Shown here: positions 8,557 to 17,633 of the stretch, piece by piece | Layout of the letters: each line of letters begins with the position of its first letter | Position numbering within the stretch: position 1 is the first letter of the stretch | From: Acinetobacter lwoffii | GTDB taxonomy: Bacteria; Pseudomonadota; Gammaproteobacteria; Pseudomonadales; Moraxellaceae | DNA: 64,000 nt | NCBI RefSeq assembly: GCF_022967985.1 | Contig: NZ_JALJVC010000014.1 | Location: 1 to 64,000 of the forward strand | Direction: 5' to 3' | Notes under the pieces: model-generated | Seen by the model: only the letters and a program-made list of their open reading frames with translations | What the model was told of the DNA's origin: nothing | The model's database searches: none | Program-made: the position numbers and the translations under genes

Positions 8557-9687
8557 ATGAAAATTAGATTTTTTAATTCAGATATTTTATTTACAGGTTA
8601 CTATGGGCAATTAAATGCAGGTGATGATGCATTTATAGAAGTTACCTCATGGGGAGCTAAAAAGTATTGGAACAAGAATGAGAATATATTTTTAGCAAAA
8701 GAAAGTAATCTGCCAATAACTACCAATAAAATAAGAGGGTATCCGTTAACAATTCCTAAAACTTATAGATTTCAGAATAGATTTTTATTAGCTTCAACTA
8801 ACTATCTAATTTCCTCTGGTGGATCTACATTACATCATGAATTATTAAAAAATGATATTAAGCGTATAGCAGTAGAAAGTAAAATAAAAGGGAGTAATAA
8901 AATAAAAATTGGGGGGATCGGTGTGTCTATTGGGCCGTTCAGATCAATTAACGATGAAAAGGCTATAATTGAATATTTAAAAAATATAGACTTTTTGGCG
9001 GTTCGAGATCAAGCCTCATTTGATTATGTGCAGAATTTAGACTTACCTTATAATGTGGTAAATGCTTTTGATTTAGCAGCTTTATTACCAGAAATTTATG
9101 ATTTTTCTGAGAAAAGAAATAAAATAAATGGAAAAAAAGTTATAGGGGTTAGTGTTTGCCCTGTAGAAAGTATTACAAATTTAAATAATTTAAATCAAGA
9201 GAATAAGCGAAATAGTAATATTAATGAATTATTAAAAACCATTGATAAAAACGAAAATGTTCATTTTAAATTTTTTATAATTAATGGTCATTCTGTCTTT
9301 GGTGATTTAGAATTAACTAAAAAGACCATTGAAAGTGTAAATCCTTTAAGTTATGAGATTGTATATTATACAAGAGATACACGCAGAATTTGGAATGAAA
9401 TTTCGGATTGCGATTTTATAATATCTACACGTCTCCATGCCGCAATTTTTGCTTGTTTTTCTGAAACACCCTTTATGTTAAATGAGTATCATAGAAAGTG
9501 TAAAGATTTTTTAGATAATGTGGATTATGATAAAAAATTTAGAATGTTTGATGATGAATATGATTATAAAGAAAAGGCTAATTTGATAATTTCAGTGTTA
9601 AATAATGATAATAAGTATATCAAACCAAAAAAAAATGATGAGATGAAAATTCGTGCTTCTTTAAATTTCACGGGAGTTAAAATTTAA
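8557..9687 (+). CDS. Polysaccharide pyruvyl transferase family protein
   Basis: The 376 residues match the polysaccharide pyruvyl transferase family (PF04230). There is a GYYGQLNAGDDAF start (the G-xxNxGD motif), a central SSGGSTLHHE segment, and a C-terminal STRLHAAIFACF motif (family signature RLHA) with an NEYHRKCKDFLD stretch. Characterised members transfer pyruvate from phosphoenolpyruvate to a sugar as a ketal, adding negative charge. Lying between wzx and a GT2 gene, it probably decorates one sugar of the capsule repeat. The acceptor cannot be read from sequence. The start follows wzx by about 20 bases. Confidence 0.85.
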   Translation: MKIRFFNSDILFTGYYGQLNAGDDAFIEVTSWGAKKYWNKNENIFLAKESNLPITTNKIRGYPLTIPKTYRFQNRFLLASTNYLISSGGSTLHHELLKNDIKRIAVESKIKGSNKIKIGGIGVSIGPFRSINDEKAIIEYLKNIDFLAVRDQASFDYVQNLDLPYNVVNAFDLAALLPEIYDFSEKRNKINGKKVIGVSVCPVESITNLNNLNQENKRNSNINELLKTIDKNENVHFKFFIINGHSVFGDLELTKKTIESVNPLSYEIVYYTRDTRRIWNEISDCDFIISTRLHAAIFACFSETPFMLNEYHRKCKDFLDNVDYDKKFRMFDDEYDYKEKANLIISVLNNDNKYIKPKKNDEMKIRASLNFTGVKI

Positions 9688-9839
9688 GTAATAAATTTTT
9701 TTAATATTTTGAAGAAATATTTATTTTTTATACAGCAATTATGAAGAAGATAGTTTATAAATAAGCTATAATCTTTTATTATGATATTAAACTTTCATAA
9801 TATATTTTTTCAGCACCTTTTAAGAAAGATTTAAATTCA

Positions 9840-10808
9840 ATGAAAGTGTCTATTTTTGTTCCAATGTACAATGTAGCAGATTTTATAGAAAAATGTGCCA
9901 CATCGTTGTTCTTGCAGAGTTATGAAAATATTGAATATATTTTTGTAGATGATTGTACACCTGATAATTCTTTAGAAATATTAAAAAAAATATTGGTAAA
10001 ATTTCCAGAACGAAAAAATCAAGTTAAAATTATTCATCATGAGATTAATAAAGGTATTGCGGCTACTAGAAACACAGGTATTTTAAATGCAACGGGTGAG
10101 TATTTATTGCAAGTTGATGGTGATGATTATATTGATGTTCATACGGTAGAGTTAATGTTAAATAAAGCTATAGAGGAAAAAGCAGATATTGTTTTATGCA
10201 ATTATTACTTAGAGTTTAAAAAAATAAGTATTGAAGTGAAAAATGGTTTTTTAGATAAAGATCAATATTTGAATGATATATTAGCAGCTAAAATACCTCC
10301 CTCTATTTGGAATAAATTAATCCGTTTAGATGTCTATAAGAAAAATAATTTAGTTTTTAAAGAGGGTGTGAATTATGGTGAGGATTATATGTTAATTCCT
10401 CAAATTATTTATTTTTCTTCAAAAATAGTTTCTGTTGAATTGCCTTTATATAATTATATTCGTTGGAATTCAAATTCATATACTGCTCAGATTAAAGAGT
10501 CTCATTTAAATAACTTGATAGAAGTTTGTGAAAATTTAAATATTTTTTTTAAAGATAAAAGTGATTTTAAAAATACATTAAATATTGGTTTTAGTAAGAA
10601 AAAATTTGATTTATTAAGGGACTGTAGGGATTTGTTGATTTTCAAAAAAATATGGAATGATTTCAAGGTTACTATAATTGATAGTGGTGTTCAAGAGAAG
10701 TTTCTGATTTTTACAATGAATAAAAGACTTTCTATTTTAGCTTATTTGTTTTTTTCTTTTAGATGGTTTGCTTTAATTCTATATTCGACTTTTAAGGGGT
10801 ATAGATAA
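9840..10808 (+). CDS. Glycosyltransferase family 2 (GT-A fold)
   Basis: This 322-residue inverting GT2 has the SIFVPMYNVADFIEKC start, VDDCTPDNS (first Asp pair), NKGIAATRNTG and the nucleotide/metal site DGDD at residues 93-96. Such enzymes act at the cytoplasmic membrane face, adding one sugar to the lipid-linked repeat. The gene follows a 152-base AT-rich gap after the pyruvyl transferase, and its stop overlaps the wzy start (TAATG). Donor and linkage cannot be predicted from what is visible. Confidence 0.88.
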   Translation: MKVSIFVPMYNVADFIEKCATSLFLQSYENIEYIFVDDCTPDNSLEILKKILVKFPERKNQVKIIHHEINKGIAATRNTGILNATGEYLLQVDGDDYIDVHTVELMLNKAIEEKADIVLCNYYLEFKKISIEVKNGFLDKDQYLNDILAAKIPPSIWNKLIRLDVYKKNNLVFKEGVNYGEDYMLIPQIIYFSSKIVSVELPLYNYIRWNSNSYTAQIKESHLNNLIEVCENLNIFFKDKSDFKNTLNIGFSKKKFDLLRDCRDLLIFKKIWNDFKVTIIDSGVQEKFLIFTMNKRLSILAYLFFSFRWFALILYSTFKGYR

Positions 10809-12151
10809 TGGTAAGTTTATTATTTAATATGTTTTTTTGTTTTTTATCATTATTTATATATATATTTGCGCCTGAGCAGTACTCTTATAAATATTGTTTG
10901 TTTCTATTAATTATTTTTCTAATTGTTTTTTTATTAAATACATATATTAATGATGTAAAAGAAGGATTTGGTTTTGGTATACTATTTTCAATAGCTTTTT
11001 TATTTAGTAATTTTATATATCCTGTCTTTTATATTGTAGATTATACGTATGTAAGTTCATTTATATTTCCATATAATCAAAATGTTGTTAATAAAGCAAC
11101 AGCTGTTGCCTTGGTAGCATACTGCTTTTATGTTTTTGGTGTTACGCAATACAATCAAAATTATACTTATATTCACAAAGTAAGAAAAAATTTTATTATT
11201 AATTCTAATACTATTTATTCTATTATTTTTCTTTTGTATTTTTCAATTTTCTTATTTGTAATTTTTGGGGGGTATAATATAACAAAAGCCTTATATTCTG
11301 GTGATTTGGGAATAAGTGTACAAAAAAATGATACTTTTGGATATGCCCAAATTTTGATTTTTATATTTAGCATGCTATTAGCCTCTATATTTTATTATTC
11401 AAAAAACTATTTTTTAAGGAAAGTTGCTTTAATTAGTATTGTTTTTGTAGCTATGTTTATGCTGAGTACTGGAACTAGGTTGCTTGCTGTAAATCTTTTT
11501 ATTATGTTATTAGCAGTATATTCTAGAGAGGTTAGAAAGATAACAATTAAAACAACTCTACTTTTTTGTTTTCTAGGTGCAAATTTTTTATATATAATAA
11601 TGTTAATTCGAGAAAATCAAAAGTTAGTTTTTTCATCCTCTAATGACACGCTGCCTGGTTTACCTTTTGATATATTTATGGACTTAATAGGCACGAATAG
11701 AAATTTATATATTTTATATGATTATGTTGATAACTTCGGTAGTCTATTTTTCTTAAATGAACTACCTACTTTATTATCTGTTTTTCCTTTTTCTGGTTTT
11801 TTTATTGATCTTTTGCCAGTAGAAGTTTATAAGACTTCAGGTCTGTTTCCTACTTATCTTACATTTGGACCTAATGCTAATTATGGCTTAGGAACAAGTA
11901 TGGTTGGGGAGGCATACTTATCTTTTGGTTTGTTGGGAGTTATTTTTGTTTTCTTTGCGTTTGGTTGGGTAATCAAGAAGACAAAATTAAAATCTCTTAA
12001 TAGTATTTATTTTTCTGTAATATATTTTTATTTAGTTGGTCAGTCTGTTTTTTACCCAAGAATTAACTATTTTTGGGGTCTGAAAAATGTTTTTTGGATG
12101 CTGATGATTCTATTATTGCTCAATTACTTATTTGATAAGAAAAGATCTTAA
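10808..12151 (+). CDS. wzy: Capsule repeat-unit polymerase Wzy
   Basis: This 447-residue polytopic protein has about 11 hydrophobic segments and little else conserved, as expected for Wzy. It carries the features of the oligosaccharide repeat-unit polymerase group, including a large periplasmic loop (about residues 275-370) with LIGTNRNLYIL and GTSMVGEAYLSFG. It polymerises repeat units on the periplasmic side. Being the only other multi-spanning protein besides wzx in the block supports the call. It starts inside the stop of the GT2 gene. AT-rich like its neighbours. Confidence 0.85.
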   Translation: MVSLLFNMFFCFLSLFIYIFAPEQYSYKYCLFLLIIFLIVFLLNTYINDVKEGFGFGILFSIAFLFSNFIYPVFYIVDYTYVSSFIFPYNQNVVNKATAVALVAYCFYVFGVTQYNQNYTYIHKVRKNFIINSNTIYSIIFLLYFSIFLFVIFGGYNITKALYSGDLGISVQKNDTFGYAQILIFIFSMLLASIFYYSKNYFLRKVALISIVFVAMFMLSTGTRLLAVNLFIMLLAVYSREVRKITIKTTLLFCFLGANFLYIIMLIRENQKLVFSSSNDTLPGLPFDIFMDLIGTNRNLYILYDYVDNFGSLFFLNELPTLLSVFPFSGFFIDLLPVEVYKTSGLFPTYLTFGPNANYGLGTSMVGEAYLSFGLLGVIFVFFAFGWVIKKTKLKSLNSIYFSVIYFYLVGQSVFYPRINYFWGLKNVFWMLMILLLLNYLFDKKRS

Positions 12152-12158
12152 GGTTTGT

Positions 12159-13310
12159 ATGAATTTATTATATTTTATTCCTAGCTTACATAAAGCGGGT
12201 GGTATGGAACGAGTGTTGACTCAAAAGGTTAACTATTTGGCTAAAAGTGGCAGATATAATATATATATTATTACAACTGATATGCCTGATGGAGAAGAAC
12301 CTTTTTTTCAATTGGATAAAGGGGTTGAAGTATATAAATTTAAATTATTTTTTAATATTATTTATAATAATAATTTTATATCAAAAACAATATATACATA
12401 TAAGAAGTTAATTGAATATAAAAATCTTTTAGATTTATTTTTATCAAAAAATAAAATAGATGTTCTAATAAGTATGGGGGGGAAAGAGCTAGAGTTTTTA
12501 TATAAAGTTCAGCATCCTGCTAAAAAAATTTATGAAGCACACTTTAGTAATGGTATTCGTACAAGAAATTTATTAGCAAATAAAGGTAATAGTTTTTTTT
12601 GGCAGTACATAGCTAAATTACGAGAATTACAGATTGTAAAACAAACAAAAAAATTAGATGCTTTAGTTGTTTTAACTGAAAAGTCAAAAGATGAGTGGTT
12701 GAAAACTAACGAGAATGTATTGGTTATTCCTAATCCTTCCTCTATAAAAACTTTTCCTAATCAATATGATGTTGATTCTCGTAGAGTGATTTCTTTAGGT
12801 CGTTTAGAGTATGAAAAGGGTTTTGATCTATTAATTAAAGCATGGAGTCGAGTAATTAATTTATATCCAATGTGGAAGCTTGATATTTATGGTAGTGGTT
12901 CTTTAGAAGAAAGTCTTAATGGTTTGATCAATGAGTTAAATCTAAAAAAAACTGTACAATTATGTGGTGTCACTCAACAAGTTTCTTATGAGCTAATGAA
13001 GAGTTCTTTTTATGTATTGCCATCACGATATGAAGGTCTTCCTTTAGTGATGTTAGAATGTCTGGCATGTGGTTTACCTATGGTGGCATTTGATTGTGAA
13101 ACCGGTCCTTCTGATATTATAGAAAATAATGATTGCGGTTTACTTGCTAATAATGGAGATATTGAAGAATTATCTCTTAAAATAATTGATATGATTGAGA
13201 TGGCTGAAAAAAGACTAGTATTATCTAAAGCATGTACTCTTAAATCTGAAAAGTATGCTGTTGATAATATTATGTCCAGATGGAAATATTTATTTGAGTC
13301 GATGGTTTAA
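12159..13310 (+). CDS. Glycosyltransferase family 4 (GT-B fold)
   Basis: From the ATG at 12159 this is a 383-residue GT4: an N-terminal acceptor domain with YFIPSLHKAGGMERVLTQ, then VISLGRLEYEKGFDLLIKAW, and an E-x7-E motif (EGLPLVMLE, about residues 292-300) that binds the nucleotide-sugar donor. I chose 12159 rather than an upstream TTG at 12132 because it clears the wzy stop, has AAGG just upstream and begins at the usual position of the fold. It adds one sugar of the repeat unit; donor unknown. Confidence 0.88.
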   Translation: MNLLYFIPSLHKAGGMERVLTQKVNYLAKSGRYNIYIITTDMPDGEEPFFQLDKGVEVYKFKLFFNIIYNNNFISKTIYTYKKLIEYKNLLDLFLSKNKIDVLISMGGKELEFLYKVQHPAKKIYEAHFSNGIRTRNLLANKGNSFFWQYIAKLRELQIVKQTKKLDALVVLTEKSKDEWLKTNENVLVIPNPSSIKTFPNQYDVDSRRVISLGRLEYEKGFDLLIKAWSRVINLYPMWKLDIYGSGSLEESLNGLINELNLKKTVQLCGVTQQVSYELMKSSFYVLPSRYEGLPLVMLECLACGLPMVAFDCETGPSDIIENNDCGLLANNGDIEELSLKIIDMIEMAEKRLVLSKACTLKSEKYAVDNIMSRWKYLFESMV

Positions 13311-13318
13311 GGTTTTTT

Positions 13319-14332
13319 ATGATTTTATTAGATGCTGTATATATAAATAATGGAGGTGGTTTGGTTCTCCTTAAATATCTAATTGATTTTTTTGAAAAAA
13401 AATCATTAGATGTTTTTTACTTACTTGATTTAAGGGTTGAAAATTGCTTTAGTGATATACCAGTTAATAGAAAAGAGTTTATATCTAACTCTATATTAGA
13501 GCGACATTTTTTTTATAATAAAAATAAAAATAAATTTAATAAAGTTTTCTGCTTTGGTAATTTACCACCTACTATTCGTTTAAGGTCTAAAGTTTTTGTT
13601 TATTTTCATCAACCATTATTTCTACATATTCCTAAAAACTTTTCCTTTAAAAATAAATTTACTTATATTGCTAAACAAATTTTTCTAAATTTTTTTAAAA
13701 AAAATGCAGATTATTGGCTGGTTCAAAGTAACTATATTGCGAATGGTTTTTCCTATAAATATTTATCAAAATCCAATAAAAAAATTATTATTGCTCCATT
13801 TTATCCTCCGCTTGATTTCTGTGAATTTACTCAGAAAAAAGTGCCAGAAAGTTTTCTTTATGTAAGCAATAGCTCTCCTCATAAAAATCACTATAAATTA
13901 ATAGAGTCTTTTTGTTTGGCTTATGATGAAATAAAAAAAGGGAGCTTAACAATTACTGTACCAATTTCAGATATTAATCTATGTGGTCTTATTAAAGAAA
14001 AAATAAATTTAGGTTATCCTATTAGAAATGTTGGTTTTATTGAAAGAGAAAAGCTAGCTGAATTTTATTTAAGCCATGAATATTTAATATTTCCTTCATT
14101 AGCTGAGAGTTTTGGTTTGGGACTCGCAGAAGCTATTGATGGGGGATGTAAAATTATTGCAGCAGATTTGAATTATACCTATGAAGTGTGTGAACCTTCC
14201 TTAGTTTTTAATCCTTACAGTGTAGAATCTATGAAAAATGCAATAGTAACAGCTGTCCAGAATGAATTACCATATGCCCAAAAATTGATTGAAAACGATA
14301 TTTCTAAGATTATGCAACTTTTAGCGGATTAA
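13319..14332 (+). CDS. Glycosyltransferase family 4-like protein
   Basis: This 337-residue GT-B protein starts MILLDAVYINNGGGLVLLKYL and has FLYVSNSSPHKNHYKLIESF as the donor-domain start and an E-x7-E equivalent (ESFGLGLAE, about residues 263-271). It begins 8 bases after the preceding GT4 stop and ends 3 bases before fnlA, so it is the last gene of the very AT-rich block. The compositional break lies exactly at its 3' end. It probably adds one repeat-unit sugar; donor and linkage are unknown. Confidence 0.82.
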   Translation: MILLDAVYINNGGGLVLLKYLIDFFEKKSLDVFYLLDLRVENCFSDIPVNRKEFISNSILERHFFYNKNKNKFNKVFCFGNLPPTIRLRSKVFVYFHQPLFLHIPKNFSFKNKFTYIAKQIFLNFFKKNADYWLVQSNYIANGFSYKYLSKSNKKIIIAPFYPPLDFCEFTQKKVPESFLYVSNSSPHKNHYKLIESFCLAYDEIKKGSLTITVPISDINLCGLIKEKINLGYPIRNVGFIEREKLAEFYLSHEYLIFPSLAESFGLGLAEAIDGGCKIIAADLNYTYEVCEPSLVFNPYSVESMKNAIVTAVQNELPYAQKLIENDISKIMQLLAD

Positions 14333-14335
14333 ATA

Positions 14336-15373
14336 ATGACTTTTGTAAACAAAACTTTACTTATTACAGGCGGTACAGGCTCATTTGGTAATGCTGTTCT
14401 AAACCGTTTTTTAGAAACGGATATTAAAGAAATTCGTATCTTTAGCCGCGATGAAAAAAAGCAAGATGACATGCGTAAAAAATACCATTCATCTAAACTG
14501 AAATTTTATATCGGCGATGTGCGTGATTATAACAGTGTTTTAAATGCCACGCGTGGAGTAGATTATATTTATCATGCTGCAGCATTAAAACAAGTTCCCT
14601 CTTGTGAATTTCATCCAATGGAAGCGGTTAAAACCAATGTTCTTGGCACTGAAAATGTTTTAGAAGCGGCTATTCAGAACCGTGTAAAACGTGTGGTATG
14701 TTTAAGTACAGATAAAGCTGTCTATCCTATCAATGCTATGGGTATTTCTAAAGCCATGATGGAAAAAGTCATGGTGGCGAAGTCACGTAACTTAGAAGAA
14801 TTGGAAACGGTAATTTGTGGTACACGTTATGGCAATGTCATGGCTTCACGTGGTTCTGTGATTCCATTGTTTGTAGATCAGATGCGTCAAGGTAAACCGC
14901 TTACCATTACTGACCCAAATATGACCCGTTTCATGATGACATTAGAGGATGCAGTTGATCTGGTATTGTATGCTTTTGAACATGGCGAAAATGGCGATAT
15001 CTTTGTTCAAAAAGCTCCAGCAGCTACGATTGAAGTACTAGCTCAAGCATTAAAAGAATTGCTCAATGTAGAAGATCATCCTGTTTCAATTATGGGCACG
15101 CGTCATGGTGAAAAAGCCTATGAGGCTTTACTTAGCCGTGAAGAAATGGTAGTGGCAATAGACCAAGGGTATTACTTCCGAGTACCGGCAGACCAACGCG
15201 ACCTGAACTATGAAAAATATGTAGAAGATGGTGATTTAAAAATTACTCAATATGAAGATTATAATTCACATAATACTGAGCGCTTAGATGTCGAAAGTAT
15301 GAAAAAGTTATTGTTAAAACTTGAATTTGTGCGTGCTTTAACTCAAGGCCAGTATGTAGACCCAGAGGCTTAA
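14336..15373 (+). CDS. fnlA: UDP-GlcNAc 4,6-dehydratase / 5-epimerase FnlA (CapE-like)
   Basis: FnlA performs the first step from UDP-GlcNAc to UDP-L-FucNAc: inverting 4,6-dehydration with C5 epimerisation, in the cytoplasm. The 345-residue extended SDR has GGTGSFG at residues 12-18, the YHAAALKQVP segment and STDKAVYPINAMGISKAMMEK. There the usual catalytic Tyr is Met, as in this dehydratase class (CapE, FlaA1). It is followed after 2 bases by fnlB and then fnlC, the complete pathway. Codon use is clearly less AT-rich than in the gene before it. Confidence 0.93.
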   Translation: MTFVNKTLLITGGTGSFGNAVLNRFLETDIKEIRIFSRDEKKQDDMRKKYHSSKLKFYIGDVRDYNSVLNATRGVDYIYHAAALKQVPSCEFHPMEAVKTNVLGTENVLEAAIQNRVKRVVCLSTDKAVYPINAMGISKAMMEKVMVAKSRNLEELETVICGTRYGNVMASRGSVIPLFVDQMRQGKPLTITDPNMTRFMMTLEDAVDLVLYAFEHGENGDIFVQKAPAATIEVLAQALKELLNVEDHPVSIMGTRHGEKAYEALLSREEMVVAIDQGYYFRVPADQRDLNYEKYVEDGDLKITQYEDYNSHNTERLDVESMKKLLLKLEFVRALTQGQYVDPEA

Positions 15374-15375
15374 AC

Positions 15376-16488
15376 ATGAAAATTTTAGTCACAGGTTCCA
15401 ACGGTTTTATTGCCAAAAACTTGATTCAATTTCTATCAGAAAAATCTGATGTTGAAGTATTAAAGTTTCATCGAGATTCTACTGAGTCAGAATTGGAACA
15501 ATCTGTACTTGCTGCGGACTGGATTGTACATTTAGCAGGAATAAACCGCCCTTTAAATAAGCAAGAATTTATTGAGGGAAATATCACGCTGACACAAAAA
15601 ATTGCAGATATTCTTAAACCATCAAAAAAGCAGACTCCAATTATCCTTTCTTCGTCTATTCAGGCGGAGCATGACAATGTTTATGGAAAGAGTAAATTGG
15701 GTGGTGAACAAGCCTTATTAGATTTGCATCAACAGCAAAGCAACCTTGTATATATTTGCCGCTTGGCCAATGTATTTGGTAAATGGTCACGTCCAAATTA
15801 TAACTCGGCTGTTGCAACATTTTGCTATAACACTGCAAATGACTTACCGATTCAGATTCATGATGAAAATGCGCTTATTCGCCTAGTCTATGTGGATGAT
15901 GTCGTAGAGTCATTCTGGAATGTTATTCAAGGTACACAAAAGGTAGAGCAAACTTTCGTTATAGAACCTGAATATCAAATCAGCGTAGGTGAGTTGGCTA
16001 AAACGCTGGCAGGTTTTAAACAGTCACGTGAAAGCTTGATTACAGATCGAGTGGGTACTGGTTTAACCCGTGCATTGTATTCAACCTATTTAAGTTTTTT
16101 AAAGCCTGAACAGTTTGACTATAGCGTACCTAAATATGGCGACCAGCGTGGAGTATTTGTTGAAATGCTGAAAACACCGGATGCAGGGCAGTTCTCCTAC
16201 TTTACTGCACATCCGGGAATTACGCGTGGTGGACATTATCATCACAGCAAAACAGAAAAATTTTTGGTGATTAAAGGTAAGGCATTATTTAAGTTTAAGC
16301 ATGTGGTTACAGGTGAGTTCTATGAGCTTGAAACTTGTGGTGATGAACCACGAATTGTAGAAACTGTGCCAGGCTGGACCCATGATATTACCAATATTGG
16401 TGAAGATGAAATGCTAGTGATGCTTTGGGCAAATGAAATATTTGACCGTGAGAAACCAGATACTTATGCCATGCCACTAACACATTAA
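15376..16488 (+). CDS. fnlB: Bifunctional C3-epimerase / C4-reductase FnlB (CapF-like)
   Basis: FnlB carries out the second step of UDP-L-FucNAc synthesis. The N-terminal SDR domain has GSNGFIAKN, the IVHLAGINRP segment and a VYGKSK active site (Y-x3-K). The C-terminal part, from about residue 250, is a cupin with HPGITRGGHYHHSKTEKF and GWTHDITNIG, the metal-dependent epimerase unit known in CapF. At 370 residues it matches that two-domain family. Two bases separate it from fnlA and 11 from fnlC. Confidence 0.93.
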   Translation: MKILVTGSNGFIAKNLIQFLSEKSDVEVLKFHRDSTESELEQSVLAADWIVHLAGINRPLNKQEFIEGNITLTQKIADILKPSKKQTPIILSSSIQAEHDNVYGKSKLGGEQALLDLHQQQSNLVYICRLANVFGKWSRPNYNSAVATFCYNTANDLPIQIHDENALIRLVYVDDVVESFWNVIQGTQKVEQTFVIEPEYQISVGELAKTLAGFKQSRESLITDRVGTGLTRALYSTYLSFLKPEQFDYSVPKYGDQRGVFVEMLKTPDAGQFSYFTAHPGITRGGHYHHSKTEKFLVIKGKALFKFKHVVTGEFYELETCGDEPRIVETVPGWTHDITNIGEDEMLVMLWANEIFDREKPDTYAMPLTH

Positions 16489-16499
16489 GAGTTAAGATT

Positions 16500-17630
16500 G
16501 TGAAGAAATTAAAATTAATGACCGTTGTTGGAACGCGTCCTGAAATTATTCGTTTATCACGTGTCATGTCTACGTGTGATCAGTACTTCGATCATGTATT
16601 GGTACATACCGGTCAAAACTATGACTATGAACTCAATGAAATTTTCTTTACCGATTTGGGTATTCGTAAGCCAGATCATTTTTTAAATGCTGCAGGTGTG
16701 ACGGGTGCTGAAACGATTGGTAATGTGATTATTGCTGTAGATAAAGTATTAGAAGAAGTGCAACCAGAAGCCTTACTGGTATTAGGTGATACCAATAGCT
16801 GTATGGCGGTCATTCCTGCTAAGCGTCGTAAGATTCCAACTTTCCATATGGAAGCTGGGAACCGTTGTTTTGATATGCGAGTGCCAGAAGAAATTAATCG
16901 TCGTATTGTCGATCATACGGCTGATATTAACTTGACCTATAGTACGATTGCACGAGATTACTTATTAGCAGAAGGCCTACCTGCAGATCAGGTGATTAAA
17001 ACAGGTAGCCCCATGTTTGAAGTGTTAAATCACTATAAGGCTAAAATTGAAGCTTCAGATGTGTTAGATCGTTTAGGTTTAAAAGAGCATCAATATTTTA
17101 TTGTCAGTGCACACCGTGAAGAAAATATTAATTCGGATCAAAACTTTTTAGATATGGTTAAGATGCTGAATGCAGTGGCTGAAAAATATCAATATCCTGT
17201 GATTGTTTCAACGCACCCTCGTACCCGTAAGCGTATTGAAGAGCTAAATATTGAATTTCATCCACTTATTCAGTTATTAAAGCCACTTGGATTCAGTGAT
17301 TACAATAAGTTGCAACTTTCTGCAAAAGCAACCTTGTCGGATAGCGGCACCATTAATGAAGAATCTTCTATTCTGAATTTTCCTGCTTTGAACTTGCGTC
17401 AGGCACATGAACGTCCTGAAGGTATGGAAGAAGCTGCGGTGATGATGGTGGGTTTAACTGCAGAGCGGATTTTACAAGGTTTAGAGATTTTGGATCATCA
17501 ACCACGTGGCGAAGAACGATTATTGCGCTTAGTGGCTGACTACAGTATGCCAAACGTGAGTGAAAAGGTGGCGCGTATAATTTTAAGCTATACCGACTAT
17601 GTGAATCGTGTAGTGTGGAAGAAGTACTAA
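16500..17630 (+). CDS. fnlC: UDP-L-FucNAc-forming 2-epimerase FnlC (CapG-like)
   Basis: FnlC is the last pathway step: C2 epimerisation of the 6-deoxytalose intermediate to UDP-L-FucNAc. The 376-residue protein is a WecB-type non-hydrolysing epimerase: VVGTRPEIIRLS at the start, HTGQNYDYELNEIFF, VLGDTNSCMAV, MEAGNRCFDMRVPEEINR, SAHREENI and LSDSGTINEESSIL. The start is a GTG 11 bases after the fnlB stop with AAGA upstream. The product feeds the next gene, the probable FucNAc transferase. Confidence 0.93.
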   Translation: MKKLKLMTVVGTRPEIIRLSRVMSTCDQYFDHVLVHTGQNYDYELNEIFFTDLGIRKPDHFLNAAGVTGAETIGNVIIAVDKVLEEVQPEALLVLGDTNSCMAVIPAKRRKIPTFHMEAGNRCFDMRVPEEINRRIVDHTADINLTYSTIARDYLLAEGLPADQVIKTGSPMFEVLNHYKAKIEASDVLDRLGLKEHQYFIVSAHREENINSDQNFLDMVKMLNAVAEKYQYPVIVSTHPRTRKRIEELNIEFHPLIQLLKPLGFSDYNKLQLSAKATLSDSGTINEESSILNFPALNLRQAHERPEGMEEAAVMMVGLTAERILQGLEILDHQPRGEERLLRLVADYSMPNVSEKVARIILSYTDYVNRVVWKKY

Positions 17631-17633
17631 AAT

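Noticed and set aside
12132..12158. TTG start for the GT4 gene at 12159
   Set aside because: It lies inside wzy and adds nine residues without family support. The ATG at 12159 has an AAGG site and follows the wzy stop.
16018..16032. GTCACGTGAAAG and the similar ATCACGTGAAAT (21432-21443) as parS sites
   Set aside because: Only one half matches the consensus and both lie in or at the start of coding sequence.
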